A stretch of 64,000 bases of DNA, from NCBI GenBank assembly GCA_014905825.1, contig JACGCN010000062.1:146205-210204 (forward strand). The letters run 5' to 3'. Positions 42,045 to 52,446 of this stretch are shown piece after piece. Below the pieces are notes generated by a model, which worked only from the letters and a program-made list of their open reading frames with translations, ran no database searches and was not told where the DNA came from. Numbering within the stretch: position 1 is the stretch's first letter; each line of letters starts with the position of its first letter. Source of the stretch: Lyophyllum atratum (Eukaryota > Basidiomycota > Agaricomycetes > Agaricales > Lyophyllaceae). The translations under genes and the position numbers were made by a program.

Positions 42045-44237
42045 TCACACCCACTCCCCCCCCGCCCACCACCTCTTCTCCCCCCCCACCCTCCACTCCC
42101 CCACACTCTCCGCCGTCGCCACATACACACACCTCCCGCTCGGATCAAAGCACACCCCCGCCACATCCAGGTCCTCCACATACACCACCTGTTGCTGCTG
42201 CTCCCCCTTCGGGGCGGGCGAGGACGTGCGGGAGGGCGTGCGGGAGGAGAGACAGTCTGAGGAGTCGAGCTCGTCCACCTCGATATCGTCCCTCCGGCTG
42301 TTCACCTCGATTCGTCCTCCTGCGGCCGCCTCGTACGTCGGCCGGGGTGTGTACTCATAATCCGCATGCACACTTCCCGTATTCCTATCCCCATCCCCCT
42401 CTTCCCCATCTTCCTCAACGGCACCTCCTCTCGAGGGGGTGCCCTGCCCCCGCGTCCGAATCCCATGCTCCCCAAGCAGCGCCTGCACATCCTCCTCAAT
42501 ACCCGAATCCCCAAACGGCGGTATCACCAGTATATCACCGGGGTCGCTCATCCGAAGGGCGCGCCACGTCGAGTCGGAGATCGAGCTGGGGGGTGAGTAG
42601 GGCGAGGGGATACGGAAGGTGTCGCCTAGGGCGCGGAGGATGTGTGCCTGCGACTGGGACTGGGATTGATGGGGTTGTCGGGTATTACTATCAGGTGGGG
42701 GCGGGGAGAGGGCGGGAGGAGGGATGTAGGCGGGTATGGGACGTTGCGGAGGGCCGGGCGAGTCTGTAGTAATGCGAATAGGGACGTGAATGCGGGGGTT
42801 GAGGCTGGGGATGGGGGGGTGTTGGGGTTGGGGCTGGTCGTTCGCGGACGGCGGGGACTTTGACGATTTGTTTCGGTCTCGAATGTGCGCGCGTCCACGA
42901 CGTGTAGTAGGGAGGTGTGCTATTTGTTGCAATGCGTCAGCACAGGATACATCAACTCAAGGAAGGTAGATTTGGCTTACCTCGGTAAATATCATTAATT
43001 CCTTATCACCCGCCCCCCCAAACTTCACATTCCGCACCACTCCACCCGGGGGCTCTAAAGCTCCCACCCGCCCAATCAAATATCTCATCCACCAACCACC
43101 CACTCGCCCCCCCATTCCCACCCCCACTCCCACCTCCTCCCCCACCTCCTCTCCCCCGGGCATCCGGCTCTTCTCAGTCTGAACACACCTTCATCGGCTT
43201 CGAGCTCCGCACGTCCCACACCGCAACCAGCCCCTTCCTGCGAGGCCACGGCGAACTTTGACCCGTCAGAGGAGAAGGACGTGGAGAATGACGCGGTGAG
43301 GGAGGAGGGGGTGTATGTCATGGAGGAGGAGGAGGAGGAGGAGGGGGAGGGGGGGTGGGAGTTTGAGTGTGGCGATGGGGGAGAATGTGATGCGGGCACC
43401 GCCTGTCATCCGATGGAGGTACACCTTGGCGGAATCGCCGACCGACAGGAGTGTCCGTCCGTCTGGTGAAATGGATGCTGTGGTCGGGTAAGGGTAGGGT
43501 AGGGTGGTAAGGACAACCGAGATCAAGGTGAAAGATAGACGCACAATGGTTCACCGGCACACTAAGCCTAAGACTCCCCACCTCATCGATGCTCCTCTTC
43601 ATCTGCCCCCTAATAGGCACGTCATAAACTTGACCGTACAGTCGTTATTGCTGATCCCGATGCGGGGCTCCACGCTGCTCTCGTTGGACCTTGTAAGGCT
43701 CATGCTCGTGAGCAGCACCGAATTATTGATCGACCCCGTCATCGGAACTCGGTCTGCCACACTGCCCCCGTGTGTCTATGGTGGCGCGCGGAAAGGGGCG
43801 AGTGGTAAGACAGGTGGATCTCGGCCTCCTGACCGCCCGCTGCGAGGAGCGTGTCGTGCGTACCCTCGATGGGGAGGGAGCATAGGGTGTTCGGGACAAA
43901 GAGAGCTTGGCGAGGGGGCGGGGCGTCTAGGGGAAGCCAAAGGTGGGTGAGGTCATGGTATGTATGGGTTACGGTGGGAAGGGAGGTCTCGTACGTACGG
44001 AGTTGGGGTGTTGAGGTTGTGTTCGACGATGGAATGGTGTTGCACGTAGTTTACGACGCCGCTTTCGCGGGGGCATATTATGAGATCGCGGAGCTGGCTG
44101 AAGAAAGGACCTCTGGTGAGCAGAGGAGATCTACGATCAAAGGACTGGAAGGGGACTTACACATGGCCGATGAGGACGTTGGCGGGAGCAATGGCGGTGG
44201 GCGTCGTCGAGGTCAGCAGTGAGGCATCTCTTGCCAT
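42045..44237 (-). CDS. WD-repeat protein with C-terminal DUF2415-like motif (frame interrupted by small indels)
   Basis: The start at 44237 (MARDASLLTSTTPTAIAP) is followed by exons encoding WD-like strands: CSLPIEGTHDTLLAAGGQEAE, NSVLLTSMSLTRSNESSVEP, NNDCTVKFYDVP, SISPDGRTLLSVGDSAKVYLHR, SFSSDGSKFAVASQEG, VVRNVKFGGAGDKELMIFTE and HTSLLHVVDARTF. The C-terminal half is low-complexity. It ends with VYVEDLDVAGVCFDPSGRCVYVATAESVGEWRV, a pattern I associate with DUF2415. Frame changes fall at short G/C runs, for example C5 at 43764-43768 and C4 at 43231-43234 (plus strand). At least three are needed to read the whole protein. The domain order is otherwise complete, so this is probably a functional gene with sequence errors. 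Molecular function is unknown. Confidence 0.7.
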
Positions 44238-45941
44238 CGCGAGGATGAAAGGAGGGGTGCGTGGTGGTGGTCGATGTCAAGTGGAGGAGTCAGGATGAAG
44301 CTCCGCTGAGTGGCAAACTGAAGCGGGTAGAAGTGCGATGAGCACGTGCTGCGGGTACCACCGATCACTGTTGTCCGGGTTCCTGATCACTGCAGACCCT
44401 GCTCCTCGTTGAACACGGATCGTATAGAAACTGCCACAGAACTCGACGTGTGCACTTGCACACCTCTGATTTCATTACCCCTCGATCTTCTTATCGCGTC
44501 TGTGTCCCCGAATTGCCGGATGAGTCGGACGAGATGATGGACTGCCTCCTGGTGAGCAAATGCTGTCGTCTAGTTCAAAGGGTCGCTGAGAGGAGCTGGG
44601 AGCTATACTGTACAGGCTTTTTGTTATCCCTCATAGACCGCACGGAACAATGAGACCGACGGCCTTATCCTGGACTTACTGCGGAAAACGCCTCGAGGCT
44701 GGACGTCAAAGAACCTGTCCACATGCTCCTCAGCATGCACGACTTGAGCGTGGGGATCGCACAGCATGTGACCATCGGTCGAGCCAAATGCCAATGGTGC
44801 ATACCCGTGTCCTGTGTAGCGTCGGCTCGCGTCCATCGTACACTTGATCGCCTTCAATCGTCTTTCACAACGAGCATCGCCAATGGAGAACTGAAAAATT
44901 GCCTTTGTTACGTGCTCCTTGCAACTATGTACGCGTTGGTGGTGCCTATCATTATATGCACGGGCTCCATTGGCCTTGAACTTGGTCCCATGCTGCCTCT
45001 CCGCAGCGCAGATCCTCACTTCCGAGCCGTACTCCCTTCGCCCCAAATACTCCCCCAAACCTGCGGCATAACCTGCGGCATATAAGTCGCCTATCCGGCA
45101 ATTTCTTCCACTGCCGGTCGATCGACGGTGACGTCCACGAGTAGCCCTGTCAAATGTCCATGTCAAACTGCGCGTATCGGTCCATAGGAGATTGCCGTCG
45201 CTACTCTGAGTAGCGACCTTCATGCAAATCACCATTCGTAGCTGTTTATCTATTCTAAACTCACGCCATCTCAGCGCCACGTTGTGTTCTCTCCCTCAGC
45301 TGGCTCTATAGTTGCATCGTTCGCCAAGAATTTACGCTGGGCGAGGCGTCCAGCGCAGCATTGGACGGTTTGAGGAGATCTTCGGGCATCGCTTATCCCC
45401 AAGCGAGAGATGAGGTCATCAAGAGATCGATACTGCGAGGCGACACACCGCTGTGGCGTCGTCGTACCGTTAGCCATCTCGCTATATACTACGCCATCGC
45501 TCCCTACGAAGATATCATGGACTACTTCCACCAGGACTTCAAGAAGTCCACCAACTAAGCATATGAACGAATTTGCTCAGTCTGCAGCCAGCGATTCTCC
45601 GCTCTAAGCACAATGGTTCGAGACTAGATGGTCGGTTTATTAATTTCCTATCGAAACGGACGTGGACGTCAGATTCTCATTCGTTATTCAGCCACAGCGT
45701 AATTTCGTCCTTCTTTCTGAATGCGGTCAGTCCTTTACTCCACGACTGGCATTACGTACACTAAACTCGACGTCGACAGCTGCCACTTCGGGCGCTGATA
45801 CCACGGGCATCCCAATAAAGTTCGCCAACTGAGTAAGCCCCCATCCCCACTCTTACAAACCCACCCCAAGCTCATACTTAAACTCACCCTCTCCCACCCA
45901 CACCTTCACGCTTCACCACCCACCAACCCATCCTCGTCTAA
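44238..45941. other. Unassigned region with a long minus-strand frame
   Basis: A minus-strand frame at 44624-45280 (218 codons) overlaps the end of another at 45271-45531, and a plus-strand frame at 45361-45558 covers the latter. The 218-codon product is Arg-rich, with no recognisable domain, hydrophobic core or splice signals. Its coding status is doubtful. The last 100 bases before 45942 are CT-rich, as in promoters of fungal genes. Confidence 0.25.
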
Positions 45942-47243
45942 ATGCCAGGAACCCACAAAGCCCTCTTCCTCACCTTGAAATCCGGCCCCTTCGCCGTGCA
46001 AGACACCCAACGCCCAAACCCGGCCCCGGCGAAGTCCTCGTACGCATCGAAGCGACAGGGCTCAACGTCATCGAGTGGAAGATCCAGCTCTACGGCGGCA
46101 TCGGCACCGTCCCCCCCAGCTACCCGCGATCTTGGGACACGACATCGCGGGTGTCGTGGTGGAACTCGGGAGGGCGTGTCTGGGCTCTCTCCAAGGGCGA
46201 TAGGGTTGTACGTCGTTTAGGTTATATGCGTGCTACTTGGTGTGGGGAACTGATGGGGAGGGACTGTAATTTGTAGATTTTATCAGGGGTCGTGGTCGAA
46301 TGAGAAGACGGGGTTCCAGCAGTATAACCTCGTCAATGCTGAGTTTACTTCAAAGGTACATCCAGCCATCCTTCCTTACGCGTGTTACGCGAATTTTGAC
46401 GCGTGGACGTGGAAGATCCCAGCAGGCGTATCCTTCGAGGACGCAGCGACCCTGCCATGTGCCGTCGCAGCCGCCGCCGTCGGGCTCTACTCCGACAAGG
46501 GCAAGGGCGACGGTGCCGGCTTCACCATCCCCCTGGACGAGGGAGCAAGGGGTAAATACGCTGGACAGCCCTTATTAGTCCTCGGCGGTGCATCCTCCGT
46601 AGGACAAAGTGGTGCGTCCCCCCACCCCTTTTCTTTCGTCCTTCTTTTGTAATGCCTTTACGGCGCAGTCATCCAATTCGCCCGCCTATCCGGCTTCTCC
46701 CCCATCCTCACCACCGCCTCCCCGCACAACGCCGCCCTCCTCAAATCCCTCGGCGCAACCCACGTCCTCGATCGGCACCTCCCCACCCCCGCCCTCGCCT
46801 CTGCCATCGCTCAAATTACCAGCGCGCCCCTAAAGATAGCCTTCGACGGCGTTTCCTTACCGGAGACGCAGCAGGCGGGGTACGACCTTCTCGCTGAGGG
46901 CGGGCATCTGGTGCTCGTTCTGCCAGATGAGATCAAAAAAAGGGAGGGAAAGAATGTCACGGCTGGGTTCATCTACGGAGTCTGGGAGCTCCCTAATGTA
47001 CGCGAGCTCGGCCTGGTGCTCCATCCCAAGTTGAGCGGGCTATTGGAGAAGGGGTTGATCAAGGTACGTGTCCCCCCTTTGAGCGAGCGGAAGTGTGTTT
47101 TGACGGCAATGTGTGTGGGTATAGCCGAATAGAGTGGAGGTGCTGCCGGGGGGTTGAGGGGCATTGTGGGGGGGTTGGAGAGGTTGAAGGCTGGGGAGGT
47201 GAGTGCTATGAAGTTGGTTGTGAGGCCGCAGGAGACTGTGTAG
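45942..47243 (+). CDS. Medium-chain dehydrogenase/reductase (GroES-like, quinone/enoyl reductase type), frame interrupted by indels
   Basis: The MDR fold can be followed end to end: MPGTHKALFLTLKSGPFAVQD, a GroES-like part (GEVLVRIEATGLNVIEWKI, ILGHDIAGVVVELG), an NAD(P)-binding part with GGASSVGQS-VIQFARLSG and LKSLGATHVLD, then DLLAEGGHLVLVLPDE, and a C-terminus PNRVEVLPGGL. Introns include one at about 46611-46669 and one at about 47064-47125. Small indels change the frame near 46020, 46123, 46167, 46187 and in a G6 run at 47148-47153. These reductases act on quinones, enals or polyketide intermediates using NADPH; the substrate here is unknown. There is no nearby biosynthetic partner. Read literally it is a pseudogene. 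Clustering of breaks at homopolymers makes sequence error possible. Confidence 0.75.
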
Positions 47244-47450
47244 GGTGCGGGGAGGGAGGCTGGGATGGTTTTGTCGTGTAGAGCTTCATAGCAGATTATG
47301 TGTATATCAGGTGTACAAACGTTGGATTCGGAGTCTGGGGCGCTGAGCGATGGCCTTTTTCGAAAAAAACGTACTTCGAAATCAAGACGTCGGCCTAGGA
47401 GCCCCTCATTGACATCTATCAATTTCATGATTCCATGACATAAAAAAATT

Positions 47451-47530
47451 GTCCCTGGCAGGATTCGAGCCTGCGGCTTCTCGGAGCAGCACGCCACAAC
47501 GAGATGATTTGACCACTAATCGACAGGGAC
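47451..47530 (-). tRNA. tRNA-His (GTG) with a short intron
   Basis: On the minus strand the acceptor GTCCCTG pairs with CAGGGAC. The anticodon stem TCTCG/CGAGA carries anticodon GTG followed by a G and an intron of about 9 nt. The T arm is GCAGG-CTCGAAT-CCTGC. A run of seven T residues directly after the 3' end (plus 47442-47448) is a Pol III terminator. Confidence 0.9.
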
Positions 47531-47972
47531 TTGGCGGCGAAGTCCAGGCGTTGCTAGATCTGCCCCGACCACCAGGTACTGACTTGGATGGCTACCTCAT
47601 CGTTCTTGAGCTGCGCTGCAGAGGCGAAGGCTCTATGCCCAACTGAGTTCTCTGTGAATATCAAGGAAGAGTCGATTACCATCAATTGGACATCTCCACA
47701 AGACGGGTCGAAGACGGTTACTAGGGAGGGCATCGGTGTTCGTGAGAGACACTGATGGAGGTCGATGTCGGGAGCCGCGAATTACGAGCGCGGTGAGGGA
47801 TTTCTCCTTCTCGTACATATCACACAATCTTCCTACGCAAGCCGGTCATCCAAGTTCGAATGGAATGGGAACATGCATCTGAACGCGCCTCCTTCGCCTT
47901 CTGCCTTGGATCCCTGAACCGAACAACAATCCATCCATTCAACAACAATATCCAATAACAATACACCCACCC
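47531..47972. other. Intergenic region
   Basis: No gene seen in 440 bp. It is the 3' flank of galactokinase and the upstream region of tRNA-His. Confidence 0.5.
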
Positions 47973-50164
47973 TCACTCAAACTTATACACTAAAAACCCA
48001 TCAGCACAACTCCCTCTTCCAAGCAAGCCAAAAAGGTACGCACCACAAGCCCCACTACTAGGCCTCGTCGCAAAAATAACCTCACTCAACGCTTCACCCT
48101 CTAAACCCTTATACGGCTTGTACGTATCCCTAATCTTTTCAATGAACGATTCGACTTTATCCTCCGCCACCAGGGACACCGTGCACCCGCCCCATCCCGC
48201 GCCTATCTCGATGCCGTCAATGCCATGCACAAGAGAGAGGGAGAGGGAAACACGCACCAGTGAGTCTGCTACCATAAGCACCAGCGTTGCGCGCCAACTG
48301 TGTGAGCTCGTTCAGTTCGGGACACGAACACTCGAAAAGCTCTGCGCAGCTCGTCTGTGATTCGTTCATCAGGCGGCCGAGGCTTTCAAGTGGTATGGTG
48401 CTCTCGCCCGCTGAGGCTGCTGCGACGTCCAGGCATGTCTGTCGGAACTGGAGGACGCGGAGTGCTTCGGCATAGACGTGTTTGGCACGTTTGTATAGTT
48501 GGAAACGAGTCGCTTCGACTGCGGTGGCATTTCATCAGACGGGTGACACGACGAGCAGCATGGGACCGAACGTAATCCACTCACCTTCGACCCAAGACAA
48601 GTACACGTCATGGAAGGTATCCTCCTTCAACCCACTCATCTCAACCATCTCCCGCATCGTCACCCCCATCTCCCCCCCCTCCACCGCACCCCCCGGTCTC
48701 AGACCCTCCACCTCCCTCCCCATCCTCTCCAGCCCCTCCCGCAGCTCCCCAACCCCAAGCTCCCGGCCCTCCCCCTCGCCCAAAAGCCTCCCCACCACCT
48801 CCCTCAGGGTTATCCGCTCCTTCTCGCCTACGGGCACGCCGAGCGCCCGGGCGAGGACTCTGGCACCGACGAGGGTCTCTACGACGCGGAGGTTGTAGCC
48901 CCGTTTCGCACCGACTGCTTTGTCGGCTACGACGAGGGAGTTGGCGCAGACGAAGACGGAGCCGGCGGGGAGGGGGACGGGTGTGGCTTTGAGAGTGGGG
49001 AAGAAGGAGATGTAGAGCGCGGAGGACGCGTCGGAGATGACGGAGGCCGCTTGGTCCATTCTGTCGAGGTGTGAGACGAAAACTTTAGAAGAGGGGACGC
49101 GTTTGAACATACCCTCCACTGTTCACGCCTAAGGCGGGATCATAAGTCGGTCAGCGGGTGCTTCGGGCACAGTATGATATACCTTACCGACGCGTTTCTC
49201 GTTCTCCATAGACATCTTTACTAATTCGCCTTTCGTGAGATGGTGAACATCTTCGGAAGTCACGCTGTTGGGCTGATCATCGAGCTAGATGCCATTGCTT
49301 TGAGAAGGATATTCACGGAAGTAAACACACCACACCAAACCTTTCCATTCACGGCTAAAAATGCAAGAGTACTCGCAACGACCATGGCCGCACTCGACGA
49401 CAGCCCAGAGCCCGCTGGGACTGACCCCGTAACCAATAGATCCACTGGGATCGGGTGCTTCGCCGTCTCTGCCGTGGATATATCAGACTTGAAGTAGTGT
49501 TCCAACACTCCCTATATAACCTATAAGATAAGCGATTGCATGAACCGTGGAAGCGGAAGAGTCGTACATAGTAACCCGCTTTGACATAGCTCTCCCACCT
49601 CAGTTCCTTGGTATTGATATCGAGGTGCCAGCCCTCAACATGCACCTTATCCTCACCCACCTCGTCTGACAGCGACGTCTTCCTAGCGGGCGCGAAGATC
49701 TGCCGGGTATACTTTGCATGCAGATTCTCCGCGATCACACTCCCGGGTGAGTGGTGTGTTTCTTGTACGGGTGACGAAGCCGGAACGGGTCGAGGGCCAC
49801 ATGCGATTAAGATGTCGCGCTCTATTGCTGCGGGCAATACACCAAATAGTGCGTAGTCGATGTGTTCGCCTGGGATGGGCGATGCAAGTCAACATCGCGC
49901 ATCGATACCCATCTTAAGTACCGAGTGACCAACCTATCAGGCTTGAAGTCAAATCATCAGTATTGCACAAGATATGAGTTATCGCTCTGTAACTCACTTT
50001 ACACGTCCCGGTGCTCTTGCGATATACGCAGGCTTCCGTCCAAACCTCTTCTGAAATTCCTCCGCGAGGTTGTTCCATCGTACCGCATGGTTCAGCGATG
50101 TCCCAAGGTTATCGTACAGAGCCGTGAGGTCCCTGTACACCGGTATGGGTCTTTCAGCAGCCAT
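47973..50164 (-). CDS. GAL1: Galactokinase
   Basis: Nine exons give 571 aa: 50164-49998, 49941-49934, 49869-49568, 49511-49341, 49272-49188, 49128-49113, 49060-48585, 48518-48258, 48202-47973. All junctions are GT-AG and frame is kept. Exon 2 has only 8 nt and exon 6 only 16 nt; both lie inside conserved motifs. GHMP-kinase motifs are complete: the galactokinase signature GRVNLIGEHIDY (about residues 51-62, built from three exons), ATP loop VPAGSGLSSSAA (190-201), VNSGGMDQAASVISD, and LTGAGWGGC (about 493-501). The enzyme phosphorylates galactose at C1, the first step of the Leloir pathway, in the cytosol. An upstream in-frame ATG at 50197 would add 11 residues; 50164 fits the family better. 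No other Leloir gene is in the window. Confidence 0.95.
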
Positions 50165-50610
50165 AGATGATAGTTCTTGCTGAGAACAAGACCTCAAAAA
50201 CAGAAGTGCTCAGATCGATGGTGAAGGCGGCGCGGAGGCTCCGCCAACCGTTCATGTGACTGATGTCATCGGGCGAGCAACACAAGGTCCACTGGAAAAA
50301 TACACGTAGTACTCCCAGCTGTAGGGTGGCGCAGTAAATGGCGTAGAAAAACGAACTTGGAGGGTCAATAATAAATTTGAACGTTGGACGGGTCCAAGGT
50401 TGAAAACGTGTCGCAATCGGAGCGCGGTCCGGCGTTTATTGACAATTGGGTGGCTGCGATTGGCTAGCTAAATTAGTTACCGGGTCCGGCGTCTTCCTTT
50501 CTGGCTTGATGTCATCCCAGAGTAGTTTTTTGGTACTCGTACAGCTGTCACTGTCAATTTGTTTCCCTTGTCACTCCAGATTCTCTCGAGACTCGAACTG
50601 CCTAGCATCT
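50165..50610. promoter_or_regulatory. Divergent promoter region, GAL1 / UPF0014 gene
   Basis: 446 bp between divergent starts. No CGG(N11)CCG-type site or other known element was recognised, and no coding sequence is evident. Confidence 0.4.
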
Positions 50611-51909
50611 ATGTCTGATGGGAATTCCCCAACAACTGATTTAGGTTGGGCAAATGTTGGCTTGGGCTTCTCCTTCATTCTATTCGATGTCGTTGTCTCG
50701 ACTTCGCTTGGTTTAGGGATCGAGCGGTCTTTGTTCACCGCGGCGGTGAGATGCGTTCTCCAACTAGCGGTCGTCGGCGTACTTTTACAGCAAGTTTTCG
50801 CGGCAAGGAACCCATGGGCCGTCGGAAGCATCGCGTGTAAGTTATCTTCAACAAGATTGGAGCCCATGAAGTTCATAGACGTGTCGTTTCGAAGTGTTGC
50901 TGAATCTCCTGGGAACTCTCGAAATTGGTAAGTCAATCCTCTAAACTGCCCATGGTACGGAATTTCGCTGAATACTCGACGACGAGTAGTTGCGAACAAG
51001 TCCAAACGACGATATCAACATATGGTTCATGCCTCTTGTTTTTCAGCGGCGTTACGCAGGAACTTGACCTCAGTTCATCTAGTTCCCTTCTGTGCTCGTC
51101 GGCATGCTGGGATCCACTATACCCATCTCTATTATTGGCACCAGATTCGCGATGTCTGTCGAGCCATTCTGGGAACCCATTCAGTATAGTGCGGCCACAT
51201 TCCCAGCTGTCTCCTTCGCAGCATCACTGAATAGAGCGTACAGTTCCCATCGTTGGTATGCTCTGCGGTAGCACCATTTCTGGGATTGTAGTCTGTGTAA
51301 GCTATGTACTCAAGGAACTACAGTAAGTCCACCCGATTCACGGCCCTTGGCCTCACCGCATGCTAACTGTTGTCAGAGAGAATAGAGATAAGGTAGAAAT
51401 GTACCTCGCGTTCGGAGCCTCCAGAATGGAGGCGTGTAAACCAATAGCCCGTGAAGCACTCAAATTAGCGCTCACACCCGTAATTAACCAGATGAGGTTC
51501 GCTTTTTTCCTCCAACGCCTCCTACGTCACACTAATCCGGCACACCAGCGTCCTCGGCATCATCGCCATTCCGGGCATGATGACGGGTGCCATCCTTGGC
51601 GGCACATCCGTCCAGCAAGCTGCAAGACTGCAAATGATCATCATGTTCATGATCTCCTCGTCGACCACCCTTGCGTCCATCTTCACCACCATCGGCGTGA
51701 TCACCGTCGCTGTCGACCTAGAGCATCGGGTGAGAAACGACCGGATCGATGAGCGGGCGTTTGGGATGTGGAGAGCGAAGGAATGGGCGCAGGATAGGAT
51801 CGTCTCTTCATATAAGGGCCTTTCTTTGTGGCTGACGAGTTGGGGTCGAAGCGGTTCTGAGACGTCTGAAGGCGAGCGGACGCCGTTGCTTCTAAGTGGG
51901 AACACCTGA
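50611..51909 (+). CDS. UPF0014 family membrane protein (FetB/ALS3 type), copy 1, 320 aa
   Basis: Seven exons (50611-50836, 50895-50927, 50987-51024, 51083-51188, 51244-51322, 51377-51496, 51549-51909) keep frame throughout. The protein starts with the conserved LGWANVGLGFSFILFDVVVS helix. It continues with LFTAAVRCVLQLAV, LGSTIPISIIGTRFAMSVEPFWEPIQY, the soluble-loop motif ENRDKVEMYLAFGASRMEACKPIAREAL, and IPGMMTGAILGGTSVQQAARLQ, all family hallmarks. Several transmembrane helices are predicted by eye. Relatives include bacterial FetB (with the ATPase FetA, iron homeostasis) and plant STAR2/ALS3 (aluminium tolerance). The fungal substrate is unknown. No ABC ATPase partner lies next to it. It is followed by a close tandem paralogue. 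Confidence 0.92.
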
Positions 51910-52446
51910 AATATATATCAAAGTCTGTCTACCACCGCCTTTCATTTTCTTGTTATCACGGATATTCATAGAACACGAACATGACGTCGTTTCAATAGCT
52001 TTTTCGATCTGCAAAGGCTATAACTAAGTCGGTGCTGTTAAATTTTCGAAACCCTCAGCATATCGCTTATAATGTGCCCACTACAGGACCTTCTTCGTCC
52101 CCCGATATTGATTATTCGCGCATAGGTAGGAGCAATACCACAGATCTAAATTCACACATGATATAATTAACGACGCATTTGATTGTACCAGGTGGGAAGG
52201 TAACCTGCTCAGGTGATCCTGTTCCCGGGAAAAGTTCCAAACATAGAGTCGGAAGCGCGATCACCATGCAGCTTCTTCTGCGAAGAATAGAAAAGTAATC
52301 CAGATCGGACAGCTTCTTCCCAGAGCACGGACATTGCAATCCCACCCATTACGAGAGTGCATGATCACGAGCCTCATTGTGCACGTTCCTCTCTGTACCG
52401 CAAGTACAAATGTTTCGAATCACGACCAACGGTCCTGTCAGCGTCG
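51910..52446. other. Intergenic region between tandem UPF0014 paralogues
   Basis: 537 bp with no gene seen. It must contain the 3' end of copy 1 and the promoter of copy 2. Confidence 0.5.

Noticed and set aside
44624..45280. 218-codon minus-strand frame as a gene
   Set aside because: Arg-rich, no domain, no intron or promoter support. I keep it only as an unassigned open frame.
46609..46897. Pro/Arg/Ser-rich plus-strand frames inside the MDR gene
   Set aside because: Shadows of the MDR coding frame, which shows VIQFARLSG and LKSLGATHVLD in the third frame.
48482..49074. Plus-strand frames over galactokinase exon 7
   Set aside because: Antisense to a clear, fully spliced galactokinase gene; composition is repetitive and without domains.
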